Below are positions 19,545 through 28,744 of a DNA stretch of 43,476 nucleotides, piece by piece; positions within the stretch are counted from its first letter, which is position 1, and each line of letters opens with the position of its first letter. Source of the DNA: Chara braunii (lineage: Eukaryota; Streptophyta; Charophyceae; Charales; Characeae); NCBI GenBank assembly GCA_003427395.1, contig BFEA01000032.1, positions 586,328 to 629,803 on the forward strand, read 5' to 3'. Below the pieces are notes generated by a model that did no database searches, was not told where the DNA came from, and worked only from the letters and a program-made list of their open reading frames with translations. A program made the position numbers and the translations under genes.

Positions 19545-20705
19545 ACGAGTGATGAGTGGCACCTTCGGCTCCAAATTGGTTCCGCCGGGCCCAATGTAAT
19601 GTCGGTTGTAGACGCCCTTCAAAATAAATCCCTTGGCGTCGAGATATCAAAAGTCAAATCTATAAGACCGTCGATGCGGCGCAACCCCAAATAGTCCCAA
19701 TGGTGCCAAGGACCGGTACCAAGGATTCCACCACGCTAAACATCAAAGACTTGCGTCGCTCTCGCTAAAAAAAAATCCCTTGCGTCATACCGCCACAAGT
19801 TTGCACCGGTGTTCGCCTTGAGCATGTGCCGCACTCGGCACCTCCCTTGGACCGCAACAACACACTTGGATCGCCACACAAAAATTACTTGGTGCCACCG
19901 CCATGAACCACTAACAAGCGGTTAAGCGGTACCGTCGCCTCGTCGCACCGCAATCCGGGACCCTTGCTTCCAAAAATAAAAGGCACCGCCTTGGTGTCAA
20001 AAACCAGGCCCAACGACGGTCCCACGATACTCTCACAAAATTATCTCGACACCCACGTACGACAAGGCTGGTAACGCTCCTTCGCATGCGGACGTAGCTT
20101 TGCCGCTTGATTATTCCGATAGCATGCACCCTTACGTCGGCCACGCCCAAGCTCAAAATAATAAAACCCGGCCCCCGGCCAAAGCTAAGTCCAAAATGTC
20201 ACTCCCTTGAGTCTTGGAGGTGAGCTCCCGCTCTAATGGAGTGGTCCTTAGCACATGTGCCGTAGGTCCGGTACCAACTCAAGGTGTTGGCAAGGTGCCT
20301 CCACCTTGTGGCTATGGTGGCTCCTCCTCCTCCTCTTGGCTCCAGCAGCTCCTCTAGTAGGCTCCGAGCAGCACTCCCAAAACACTCCCGCAACTCACAA
20401 ATGCCTTAGAGTGTGCGACCACTACCACAACACGTGCTCCTTGTGTGGCAATTGCAGGGCATTGCCTGTTTTTATAGTCGAGTTTGAGAGTGTGCCTCGA
20501 CACTCTAGCCCTTAGACAATAATTCGAGGTGGAGAGTGTGCCTCGACACTCTAGCCCTAGGCAATAATTCGAGATGGCCCTAGGCCTTCGATTTTTGTGA
20601 GATCGACGGTGTGACGTCGTCGCACCGCAGTCGCACGCTTAGTGCAACTGACTTTGACTATTCCCCTTTCTCTCGTTTTTATCTATTCAGGGTTAGTTCA
20701 ATTAG
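19545..20705. other. No gene seen; short degenerate repeats
   Basis: Words such as GGTGCCAAGG, GGTACCAAGG and CGCACCGCAA recur irregularly at 19690-20150, suggesting an old repeat. No open frame looks like a gene. The stretch ends with a hairpin (CATCTCGT, loop, ACGAGATG) at the left edge of R copy 2. Confidence 0.45.
20486..20577. repeat. Two-copy 46-bp direct repeat with a hairpin
   Basis: GAGAGTGTGCCTCGACACTC starts at 20486 and again at 20532, each followed by TAGCCCTxxxCAATAATTCGAG. Within each copy AGAGTGT and ACACTCT form a 7-bp stem. Confidence 0.8.
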
Positions 20706-23157
20706 TCATCTCGTACGTCTCACGAGATGGCTGACACTGTCTCATTTCTGAATCTGACCATTATTCCAGGAGTTATGAATTCCTAAAGTTTGACGTACCT
20801 GGCTATTCTTCCCAGTGTCGGTACGTCAGGGAAAGGCTGGACTTAGTTCCCTATGCGTCCTAAGCCCTTCTTTCCCTTTGATGGGTTCCCCGCCACGAGA
20901 TCCTTTGATCTCAATGGTGGGAAGCCCCTTATGATGCCTCCTTTCCTACTCCCATGTGCTGCTGTCCTTTTCTCGGCATTCAACCCTACCCCAGGATCAG
21001 AAAGATCCAACCTGGGGGTGTTGAGTTTGCAGGGTGGTCATAATGGCTCAGCTGAGGCCAAAGGAGGGGCCATAATGGCTGTTACTTCTTCCACCGCAGC
21101 CACGGCCTTTTCGTGATGCTAAATCAGGTGCCCAAGGTCGAACTCGGGTGTAGCATGGGGGTGGGCACCCGTTTTTCCTTCAGGCGCAAGGCTACCTAAT
21201 GTGTAAAAAGGGAGTGAATCTTCTGCTAGAACATAGGGAGATACCCTCCCACTGATATGGGCGGCTGTAGAGAAACGTTACTAACAAAAAAAAGAAAGAA
21301 AACAACAAAAAAACAATAAAATAAAATAAAGAAACAAAACAACAGAAATCCGTTAGAAACGGATCCAGTTTGTCGCCTTGCGGTCCCCCCCCCCACGCCA
21401 TCTGGCATCTCATAGTTTGTCTGTTTCTTTTGTTTTTCTTTCTGTCCTTTTTAATTTTATTTTATTTCGTCCGTTTTTCTTTTTAACGCGTTTTCTCATT
21501 TTTCTTTCCCCGTAGCCCACGGTTCGATTCCTGATTACGTAGGCGCGCCGGGAGAAAATTTGAATCGTTTTTATTTTCTCGTTTCCTTTTTCGTCCCCCC
21601 CCGTTTCCCTCTAATCGCGCCTCTCCATTCTCGCTGCCCACAGTTCGAGTCTCGCTGCGTCAGAGGAGGGTTTTAGAAGTTGTTTTGTTTTTGGCGGCGG
21701 ACTCCGTTTCGTGCGATTTCCCAGGCGGCGTGGCGGATGCCGCCCTGTGCCTTAATCGAGTCGGGCGCCTTCGGCCTTCCTATTGCCCGCTAAAACATGG
21801 CGTGCGTGGGCTCGATCCGAGTATCTGGTGGTTATCGGACCACCCGCAGACCCATTGGACTAACTCTTTTCCTGGTGTAAGGAGGAGCATCGTAGGTACT
21901 TGAGTTGGCAGGCGTGGTGTCTTATCGGTACTTCCGAGGTGACTTCCCTTCATATTCAGTGGCCCTGCTCGAAAAGGGAGCTAGCCGGCGGGCGGATTTC
22001 CGGCCGCGCGATTTTCCCAGATCGCGTGGTTCTCGGAGAGGTGTTCTTCTGCTTCACGAAAAGGAGCTAGTCCGCCGGTTGGTGGTGCGAGGGCTCGATC
22101 CCTGTGTCTGGTACTCAATAGTCCGCCACCTAAACCGACTGGGCTAGCCCTTACTTATGTATAGGTAGGGCACCACTTCTATGTGAGTGGCGGCGCCAGG
22201 CGCATTTCCGCTTTTCGAAAATGGAGCCAGCCTGGTTGGAGTCGTGCGGGCTTGATCCCTGCATCTGGTATTTAGTAGCCCGCCACCCAAACCGACTGGG
22301 CTGGCCTTTACCACTGTAGCGGAACCCTTAGTTTTCCCCGTTATCACGCCGCCTTCAGACCATTGTTCAGCGCGACCGTCTTCAACTGTCGAGCTCTGAA
22401 TCGCGTGACCGAGCTCTTTAGGTTATCGCGCATTGTCCTAGCGGTAGGAACGTCGGGGAATGATTGGTCCCGACGTGCCTATCTTTGCGGCTCCTTCTCA
22501 TATCACTTGAACACCCATTCTGCCTTAGTTAAATAGCATGGCGCGCACACAGACGACGTAGGAGCGGGGTTGAGTCCTATAGGGGTTGCGGTAGGGTAGG
22601 TTCTTTTCCGATAGTCTTTTCGGATAGGCCTTTAATTCGAGTGCCTCCTTCTTAGACTTCCCCCCTTTCTCCTTTGTCGCAGTCGTGCTTCAGGTATTTC
22701 TTACGTTGGTCCTTTCTTCCGATGGACCCTGAATTGCGCGGCCGATGGGCCACGCCGTGACCTTTTGTTCAGGTCGTAGTGCGTCGTCCTGATGGAGGGG
22801 GCGAGGGGGAATGGTAGCCCCCCGTCGTCGCGGCTTCCTTCCTTTAGTAGTTTCCGCCGCGGTATGCCTTGGTAGCGTCAACTGCCCTTCCTATAGCCAC
22901 TTGGGTGCCCAACCCTAGAGTCTAAATAACAGATTTGGAAGAGACAGACGCGGGGTCAATACCCGACAAGAAAAGAAATGTAAATATGTATAGGGGGTAG
23001 GGATACCCATGAAATCTTTTGCCGCGCCGCGGCAGATTATCTTTACTTTGTCTTTTACTTGCTTACCAACACCCTGTCATCTTACGGATAGAACGGCGCC
23101 TTCCGGCGAGCCGTCAAAACGCCGGCGGATACCCTTGTAAGGGTTTCTGCCCCGACA
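20706..23157. repeat. Long direct repeat R, copy 2 (LTR-like right end)
   Basis: Same orientation and high identity to 4018-6729. It lacks about 220 bases after position 22317 and a few short segments. It ends with ATACCCTTGTAAGGG, TTTCTGCCCCGACA at 23157. Immediately to the right lies the 3' part of the accessory gene cluster, so the last codons of the most distal ORF are read from R. If R is the 3' LTR of element 3, gag and pol of that element are missing. If not, R marks a rearrangement breakpoint. Confidence 0.8.
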
Positions 23158-23872
23158 CCGTAATTTCTTCTCCTCGCTAGCGGTCAACGCAAGATTGGCG
23201 ATCTCCAGGTACGAGATGCCCCTAACCCCTTGCGCACACCTCCTAATCAAGTCCCTGTCCACCTCACCAGCTTGCCCGGAGAACATAGGCTTGATGAATT
23301 CTCCAATGCACGCCCACCACTCGAAGTCTGTGTCCTCTCTCAATTCCCAACACTGGGTGAATAGTTCGTGCCCCCCTTCTTCACCTAATGGAAATTTCTC
23401 TATCACCTGTCCCCTAAATCGGACCCTCCTTACGGTCGCGTCGTCAGCATAGAGCAGTCGGTAGGCCCAGGTCAGGATCTCCCAAGTCCTCCCGTGATCC
23501 GCCCTTAGAACTTCTGACCTTCCTCGGTATTCTACCCTATCGATCAGGCTCTCCCCGGCAGTGCCTCCTCTCAATCTCCTCAACCGGTCCAGGGCCCTTC
23601 TGGCGATGCCTAGGGGGTCCTTTCCTTCTGCCAATTCAGTCGCAAAGATTAGTCGGTCGTCGGGGTACAAAAAAATTAGCCTTTCTAGTGCAGTTGCCAC
23701 CCTCGCATGCCACTAAGAACCTGACCACCGGCTCTTGCCCGTAGATTTCAAAGAACTCGGTAGACACAACTCCTTCCCCTCTAACCTTAGGGAGGGTTAA
23801 TCCATACCTCTCTCCCGTTTTCCAACCCCTTTCCAAGATACCAAAAGGGTCCCCCCTGTCGTATCTAATCAT
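23077..23872 (-). pseudogene. Accessory paralog 8, frameshifted and truncated by R
   Basis: Unrecognised family. The N-terminal part starts at an ATG (23872) as MIRYDRGDPFGILERG and reaches PVVRFLVACEGG at residues 48-59. A one-base shift near 23700 moves the reading into ATALERLIFLYPDDRLIF and onward to ANLALTASEEKK. The shifted whole aligns with the paralog at 24536-25288 (MIRR start, FSVSSEGG at 55-62, then an acidic-helical C-terminal half), which is why I read it as one broken gene. The last 27 or so codons lie in repeat R, so the natural C-terminus is lost. The start is 7 nt after the stop of the preceding gene. Confidence 0.55.
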
Positions 23873-23879
23873 AGGGGTC

Positions 23880-24356
23880 TCACCTCACGCCGGACAGCCT
23901 TGTGGCGGCCTCTACCAGCGACTCCTCGCACTTAGTGCGACCGGTCTCTCTGTCCTCTCGCAGAGTTTGGCGCAAAGCCTTTTCGTACTCCCCCGTCCTA
24001 TCCCAAAATCGGGTCTCCACAAGGTGCGTCCTAGATGTCAGCGGGGTTCCTAGATACCTAGAGTCTTCTTCGAACCTTCTCTCTACTTCCAGCAAAGGTT
24101 CCCTCCAATTCCTAGAGGACCTCACTCCACCCGCGTCTCTAATGTGGATCGAAAAGCTAGCTTGCGTGGTCCAGCTCCTCCTTTTCCACAACGTCAGCCG
24201 CCGGACCTCCACTATAAATTCCTTGTCGGCACGGATCACCTGATCCTCTCCCAACTCGGGGATAAGCTCCGCACTTCCCTCGACCCTAACTTCTCTACCG
24301 TCCTCGTAGGTCTCCAACTCCCAACGAATTCTATTGGAGACGAACGAAGCTCTCAT
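23880..24356 (-). CDS. Accessory paralog 7, unknown function
   Basis: 158 codons from ATG to TGA, intact. Residues 46-58 read EFIVEVRRLTLWK, aligning with AYAWVRARRLTWK at the same position in the paralog at 25285-26013. The remainder is charged and helical (REPLLEVERRFEEDSRYLG, EYEKALRQTLREDRETG). No signal peptide, membrane segment or known catalytic motif is visible. It starts 4 nt after the TGA of the short ORF upstream and ends 7 nt before the next ATG, so it is embedded in the overlapping gene string. Function unknown. Confidence 0.6.
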   Translation of the reverse strand: MRASFVSNRIRWELETYEDGREVRVEGSAELIPELGEDQVIRADKEFIVEVRRLTLWKRRSWTTQASFSIHIRDAGGVRSSRNWREPLLEVERRFEEDSRYLGTPLTSRTHLVETRFWDRTGEYEKALRQTLREDRETGRTKCEESLVEAATRLSGVR

Positions 24357-24360
24357 CCCC

Positions 24361-24549
24361 TCACCGCGCGAGAAGATCTATCGTTACTTCATCGAGGATA
24401 GTGATTGCCGCTGTCTCAAGTAGCTTGATCCTAGCTAAGGACACAGGCCTAGCCCTCCTTTCTTCCTCCCAGCATAGCGCGAGGATCCGGTGAACTTCTT
24501 CTTTTACCCTTTCTAACCCCTCTAGTCCGTCCAGGTCAAGCCCGCTCAT
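24361..24549 (-). CDS. Short helical ORF within the accessory cluster
   Basis: 62 codons, starting MSGLDLDGLEGLERVKEEVH and ending TIDLLAR. It is predicted by eye to be almost entirely alpha-helical, with leucines every three to four residues. It overlaps the 3' end of the previous gene by 14 nt in another frame and is followed after 4 nt by the next ATG. It could be a separate small protein or the displaced C-terminal helix of its upstream neighbour. No family recognised. Confidence 0.45.
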   Translation of the reverse strand: MSGLDLDGLEGLERVKEEVHRILALCWEEERRARPVSLARIKLLETAAITILDEVTIDLLAR

Positions 24550-25288
24550 CCTCTAGCTTCCGTCGGTGACAGGCAATCACGACTCGAATGAGGGTCGAGG
24601 GGTCTATCCCCTCTAATTCCCCTTCGCAGAGCTTCCCTAAGTAGCTCCACGATATCTTAGACTCCCTGGCGTGCCGGCCCCACCCTTCAAAGGCGTACGT
24701 CGGGTCCTCTAGAGTCGACCAATCGTCTCTATAAGGATCCCGAAAACACCATGTTAGCAAGGTGTGTAGGTCCGACCCTGTGAACCGAAACTGGCCTAGA
24801 ATCGACACCCTCCTTCCTATTGCCCTTATGACGTCTTCGGAGGGGTAGATTCGTTTGAGGATGAAACAAGGAACCCCCACTGGCTCACTGGAGGTGAATA
24901 GTGAGATCGCCTCCCACCCTTCGTAGGTCACTCGGTACTCTACTAGCCCTTCTTCGAGAGGCCTTACGTCCCTTACGAGTTCCTCTAGACGGTCCCTCAT
25001 GGCTCGTGAGTCCCAGAGAGGGTCTTTCTCCGCTAGCAGGCTGCATGCTATCTCTATATACCCTTCCTTTGAGAGGAATATTTGGGCCTCGCTGATCACT
25101 ATTCCTCCCTCACTACTTACCGAGAATCGTATGAACGCCTTCCCACGTCGGATCCCTCCTTCTTCCTTTAAGAGGATTATTGCCTGCCCTTCCAACCTGG
25201 CTCTTGATAGGGTAACTTGGACCACTTCCTCGGTGCCTCCTACGGGTGCTATCGAGGCCCAGAGAGATCCTGGGACCCTCCTTATCAT
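24536..25288 (-). CDS. Accessory paralog 6, unknown function
   Basis: 250 codons, intact. It starts MIRRVPGSLWASIAPVGG; its ATG overlaps the TGA of the previous gene (ATGA). The core strand AFIRFSVSSEGG lies at residues 51-62, followed by AQIFLSKEGYIEIACSLL, which matches IFLNEE and VIFVAPEAW in the other paralogs. The second half has EPVGVPCFILKRIYPSEDVI and a Trp-rich charged region. The best match inside the window is the frameshifted gene at 23077-23872. No known domain. Its length and integrity argue that it was translated. The end overlaps the next small ORF by 14 nt. Confidence 0.6.
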   Translation of the reverse strand: MIRRVPGSLWASIAPVGGTEEVVQVTLSRARLEGQAIILLKEEGGIRRGKAFIRFSVSSEGGIVISEAQIFLSKEGYIEIACSLLAEKDPLWDSRAMRDRLEELVRDVRPLEEGLVEYRVTYEGWEAISLFTSSEPVGVPCFILKRIYPSEDVIRAIGRRVSILGQFRFTGSDLHTLLTWCFRDPYRDDWSTLEDPTYAFEGWGRHARESKISWSYLGKLCEGELEGIDPSTLIRVVIACHRRKLEDERA

Positions 25289-26013
25289 CGACCCTCAAAG
25301 CCTCTTCGGTTGGCTACTTGCTCTTCCCCGAATAGGCGGGCGTACAGGACGTCAGCCACGTGTGCCCAAATTCCTTCAAATTCCCTAAGCCTTTCGAATA
25401 TAGCTCATAACTCCTCTCTCGGGGGAACCCCTGCGTCCACGCACTACGTGTAGAGCCAGTACAAACCCCTAGCGCGCACCCTGGACTCCCGAGCCGCTCT
25501 AAGTACTTCTACTACTCGCTCCTTCGGGTCTCTAAAAAATGAGTCCGTCAAGAATTTGGGAAAGTTCGCGTGACGGACTCCTGACGCGCGAGGGACCTCA
25601 CCGGGCTCGGCGAAGGACACTAGTGTCCACGACTCGAAAGTCCCTTCCTCGTAGTTAGCTAACACTAAGTTGTTTGCCACAAGCCTCGCGGCTTCTCTGT
25701 ATTCAAAATGCATTAGGAGCCCGGTTACCAACCCCCTCCAAACTTCGGTCCACACCTCTTCGTTGAGGAAGATTGTAGCCCGGATCTCTAGGAAACGACC
25801 AAGGTCGGGTGGGCCTCCTCTTTCCACACCTTCCTTCCAAGTGAGTCTTCGAGCTCGAACCCACGCGTAGGCCCCTTCTCTGATCACTCCCCCTTTCTCA
25901 ATGCTCATCCAGTAAGGGGTCACTCGAGGGTCCCCCGGGGTCAAGACTTTCCCTGTGTCACTAGCCTGTATCGACTCTACCGCTCCGTTCTCATTGAGCA
26001 CGAATCTCACCAT
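25285..26013 (-). pseudogene. Accessory paralog 5, two in-frame stops near the C-terminus
   Basis: Open for 189 codons from ATG at 26013, then TAG at 25444, TGA about 11 codons later, and the same frame continues to a natural TGA at 25285-25287. Beyond the first stop the reading (CVDAGVPPREEL, AIFERLREFEG) aligns with CIDRGIPPRRKLWGIFNRLE of the neighbour at 25991-26677, proving both stops are mutations; the second replaces its tryptophan. The core strand AYAWVRARRLTW is at 48-59 and ATIFLNEEVWTEV follows. The terminal TGA overlaps the ATG of the next gene as ATGA. The start overlaps the 3' end of its upstream neighbour by 23 nt. Confidence 0.65.
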
Positions 26014-26677
26014 CTACCGATGTTGTTTTGAAAACCCACCGGTGGTATCTCTCTGGTGAGAGAGCGAAGGGTTTCTCTAAAGACTCCAATCTATTAAAAA
26101 TGCCCCAAAGCTTCCTGCGTGGAGGGATACCCCGATCGATGCAGTGCATATACAGCGTCCACAGGGCCCCGAAGGGTAACCCCAGACTCCTTCCCCTTTC
26201 CAGAAACCTCACTATCTTTCCTTCGTCAGTCCCTTGGAACAGGAAAGACGACACCTTCACAGTTAACGGATAGCACGCCCTCGGAAGCTCTTCCTTTCCT
26301 GCCAACCTCTCCTTCTCTATAGCCGTAAACGCAAATCGCTCTCGAACCCTACTTATCCATCCCTCTCTTATTTCCCTCGCTTCTCGTAACAACCTATCCA
26401 ACCCACCCCCTTGTCCCAGGACCAGGGGCACTATGACCTTCGCCCAAGCCTCGGGGGCTACGAAGATAACCGAGGTTACCTTGAGACACCTCTCACCCTC
26501 TCGGTCCTCAACTTTTTTTGACTCTATCCACACGAACTCTCCGCTCACGGTGGCCTGACCTCCGTCTATCCTTTCCCAATTGGGAATCTCCCTATTGCTC
26601 GGGATCAATCTAAGGGTGTTACTGGCTTCCAAGGAGGACTCGACAAAGCGTCCCTGTTTCCTATCGTGGAACACCAT
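25991..26677 (-). CDS. Accessory paralog 4, unknown function
   Basis: 228 codons, uninterrupted. It starts MVFHDRKQGRFVESS. The core motif EFVWIESKK is at residues 47-55 and TSVIFVAPEAWAKVIVPLVL at 68-87. The C-terminal half has LPRACYPLTVKVSSFLF, LERGRSLGLPFGALWTLYMH and IPPRRKLWGIFNRLE. It is the closest copy to the gene at 38857-39516 in element 2 (FLWIET, KVTLYLQALLW), which links the cluster to LTR elements. The ATG lies 4 nt after the TAA of the upstream gene. In another frame a TAG directly precedes the next ATG (TAGATG), so the present C-terminal overlap may result from a small frameshift. Confidence 0.65.
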   Translation of the reverse strand: MVFHDRKQGRFVESSLEASNTLRLIPSNREIPNWERIDGGQATVSGEFVWIESKKVEDREGERCLKVTSVIFVAPEAWAKVIVPLVLGQGGGLDRLLREAREIREGWISRVRERFAFTAIEKERLAGKEELPRACYPLTVKVSSFLFQGTDEGKIVRFLERGRSLGLPFGALWTLYMHCIDRGIPPRRKLWGIFNRLESLEKPFALSPERYHRWVFKTTSVDGEIRAQ

Positions 26678-26681
26678 TCAT

Positions 26682-27425
26682 TTAAAACATTCTCTGAGGC
26701 ACTCCGAAGACCCTTTGGCAGCCGTAATCTCGCCCGCCCTCGCGGTCCCGAACCGATTCCCTAAAAATCCCCGCGCGAATCCTACAGGCTTTGATCCCGT
26801 ATGGTACAGGGTTATCCACGCAGTAGGTGTTGTACCAATGAAGCGACCTAACGGAGAGTTGCCACCCCCTCTCTCGCACTATGGACCGCACAACCCTCTC
26901 GTACCGCTCCTCCTCCCCGTTCACCCTTCGGAAAACGAACGACGGGAATATGGCCCTGATGCACTCTGTGGCGCGAGGGTACGCCTCGTCTCGAGTGCAG
27001 GTCACCCTTACCTCAATTGGTGGGCAGTCTCTAAGGGGCTCCGCCTAAAAAATCTGTCTCAATATCGGACCCGCTCGTGCCTCCCAATGATCCGCACGTT
27101 ACCAACCTAGGACTAAGTGAGTGACGTAATCGACCCTGGCCTCCTTACTCAAATAGACAGTTCCCTCCGCACGGACCACCGTTCATCTGGGTCTCTTCCC
27201 GTTCTAGGGCCTGTTCCGGGACCACCTGTCCCCTTCCCAAGTTCCTACAGTGAAACGAGCCCAAAGGAAAACCCCTTGTTCTAACTCTTACCCCCTCTCA
27301 CGGCCGGCTAGATACCTCTCGGTTCAGTGGTCCAAAGGGACGCTAAAGCACTCCCTGTCTTTGCTTAAATCAACTTTCTCTATTCGAACCCCTTCTTCTC
27401 CAGTACCTTCTACGATCCTAACCAT
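26682..27425 (-). pseudogene. Accessory paralog 3, broken in the middle
   Basis: The N-terminus MVRIVEGTGEEGVRIEKV (from ATG 27425) matches the MVRFVLNENGAVES start of paralog 5, but a TGA follows after 33 codons and more stops and shifts follow. A middle relic, AEGTVYLSKEARVDYVTHLVLGW, lies near 27150-27090 and corresponds to the IFLSKEG or VIFVAPE segment. The C-terminal part (27005-26682) is open again: YPRATECIRAIFPSFVF, VRERGWQLSVRSLHWYNTY. The ATG overlaps the end of the upstream gene by 8 nt; the TAA is 4 nt before the next ATG. It is clearly a dead copy of the same family. Confidence 0.6.
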
Positions 27426-27783
27426 CCCCTTGGACTATCTCCTCTATGGTTTGAACTAGTGCTCTCCACCCGTCCGATCCGTCTAGGAAGGCTTCCGGAA
27501 TAGAAGGAACAGGCCTACTTCCTCGTGAATACGTCCTACACCCCAACGAGTAGAAGTAGTTAATCTCGTAAGCCCCCAACAGTTGCCTCTCGAGCTGTGC
27601 GTGACCGACCGCTTCCTCCCAGCTATCCAAATATCCTACCTCTCTATCAACACCCTCTTCTGTGTACAAGGCTACGTCGAAATGGCCGGTCCACCAGTAG
27701 AAAGTATAGCACCACACGTCTACCCCACCTCGATCACCCACACTAATTCTCGCAGGTTCAAACTCCTGAGCCCTCAAACTCAT
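27418..27783 (-). CDS. VDVWCY twin protein 2, unknown function
   Basis: 121 codons, intact from ATG to TAG. It shares GGVDVWCYxFxxWTGxFDV, then Y-x-EEG-x-D, a YEIxYFYSLGxxTYxRG block and an AFLDGSDGW end with its tandem copy at 27800-28138. The pattern (aromatic-rich, alternating hydrophobics, acidic patches) suggests a small beta-rich soluble protein. No known family is recognised, and it does not obviously belong to the larger paralog family next to it. It lies 16 nt downstream of its twin and overlaps the next gene by 8 nt. Confidence 0.6.
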   Translation of the reverse strand: MSLRAQEFEPARISVGDRGGVDVWCYTFYWWTGHFDVALYTEEGVDREVGYLDSWEEAVGHAQLERQLLGAYEINYFYSLGCRTYSRGSRPVPSIPEAFLDGSDGWRALVQTIEEIVQGDG

Positions 27784-27799
27784 GGATTTGCCGTTCTCA

Positions 27800-28138
27800 C
27801 TACCCTCTCCACGATCCCACTAGCACTTTCCAGTCGTCCGATCTGTCGAGATAAGCGTCAGGAATTATTGGCGCCGGACGACCACCTCTGGGGTAGGTTT
27901 GGTATCCTAAAGAGTAAAAATACTTATACTCGTAACCCCTCAATTCCTTCCTCGAACCGCGAGAGTAGCCTATCGCCTCTTTCCACCCAGGAAGCAAATC
28001 CTCCTCTTGATCTAGTCCTTCCTCTACATAGACACCCACATCAAAGTCACCCGTCCATAGTCGAAAAGAGTAACACCACACGTCAACACCTCCGTACGTA
28101 CACACGCTAATCCATTCCGGAACGGCTTCTAAGCTCAT
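27800..28138 (-). CDS. VDVWCY twin protein 1, unknown function
   Basis: 112 codons, starting MSLEAVPEWISVCTYGG at an ATG. GGVDVWCYSFRLWTGDFDVG spans residues 16-35 and GYEYKYFYSLGYQTYPRG 68-85. It is the first well-supported ORF of the compact string and the tandem duplicate of the next gene. The two copies differ at many synonymous and conservative positions while keeping the motif, which points to past selection on the protein. The C-terminus (VGSWRG) is shorter than in the twin and may be slightly truncated. Function unknown. Confidence 0.6.
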   Translation of the reverse strand: MSLEAVPEWISVCTYGGVDVWCYSFRLWTGDFDVGVYVEEGLDQEEDLLPGWKEAIGYSRGSRKELRGYEYKYFYSLGYQTYPRGGRPAPIIPDAYLDRSDDWKVLVGSWRG

Positions 28139-28744
28139 GCAATATAATCAAAAGAAAATTCCTTAAGTCCCTACTTCCTTTTGGCCACTCGAGAGACCAC
28201 CTCTAACCCGCAAGGAGAAGAAGCCTGTGAGCTCAGAAGGATCAAATGGACCAGAGAAGGAACGCCATCTCACTCGGCTACCTTCCTGTCCTTCCCCGCT
28301 GAGAGACCCCTTCCCACCTCCGGTATAGAGACTAGCCGCGGACACAGGTTATCCCCAAGGAAAGGTGGCAACCCCGTCTCCGGAGTCGAACCGAAGTCAC
28401 ACACCTGGGTCCTATGTCCCCCACTGAACCGATCCCTAGTCCTAAGTTAGCCTATCCGGTACCACGCCTCTACTCAGCCCACCTCAAGCGTGGAATTACC
28501 CGGGTCCCAGGACAAGATCCACCTATTTATCAGAAGTCACTAGCCTATCTACTCCCCCCCATTCTCCTCATCGTGAACTCTTCGCACTTCGTTCCCTTCT
28601 TCTTTTTCCGCCTCCTGCTGCCTCTTTCCTCTCTTGGAATCACTGGAATTCAAATCGGGAAGTCAGAAAAAGTGGGGTGGGAAAAGCGAAGCTTTTAGGA
28701 AGAGTCCCTCAGGTTGAGTTGACAAGCATACGTACCTTGAGTCT
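28139..28744. other. Spacer within element 3, no gene supported
   Basis: The minus strand has only short frames with several stops; a Gly/Ser-rich stretch at 28345-28163 has no recognisable motif. It may be an untranslated leader or a decayed gene. Confidence 0.45.

Noticed and set aside
4018-23157. R copies as the two LTRs of one intact 19-kb element
   Set aside because: No target duplication, PBS or polypurine tract at the expected sides, and the interior contains a separate element with its own LTR and PBS.
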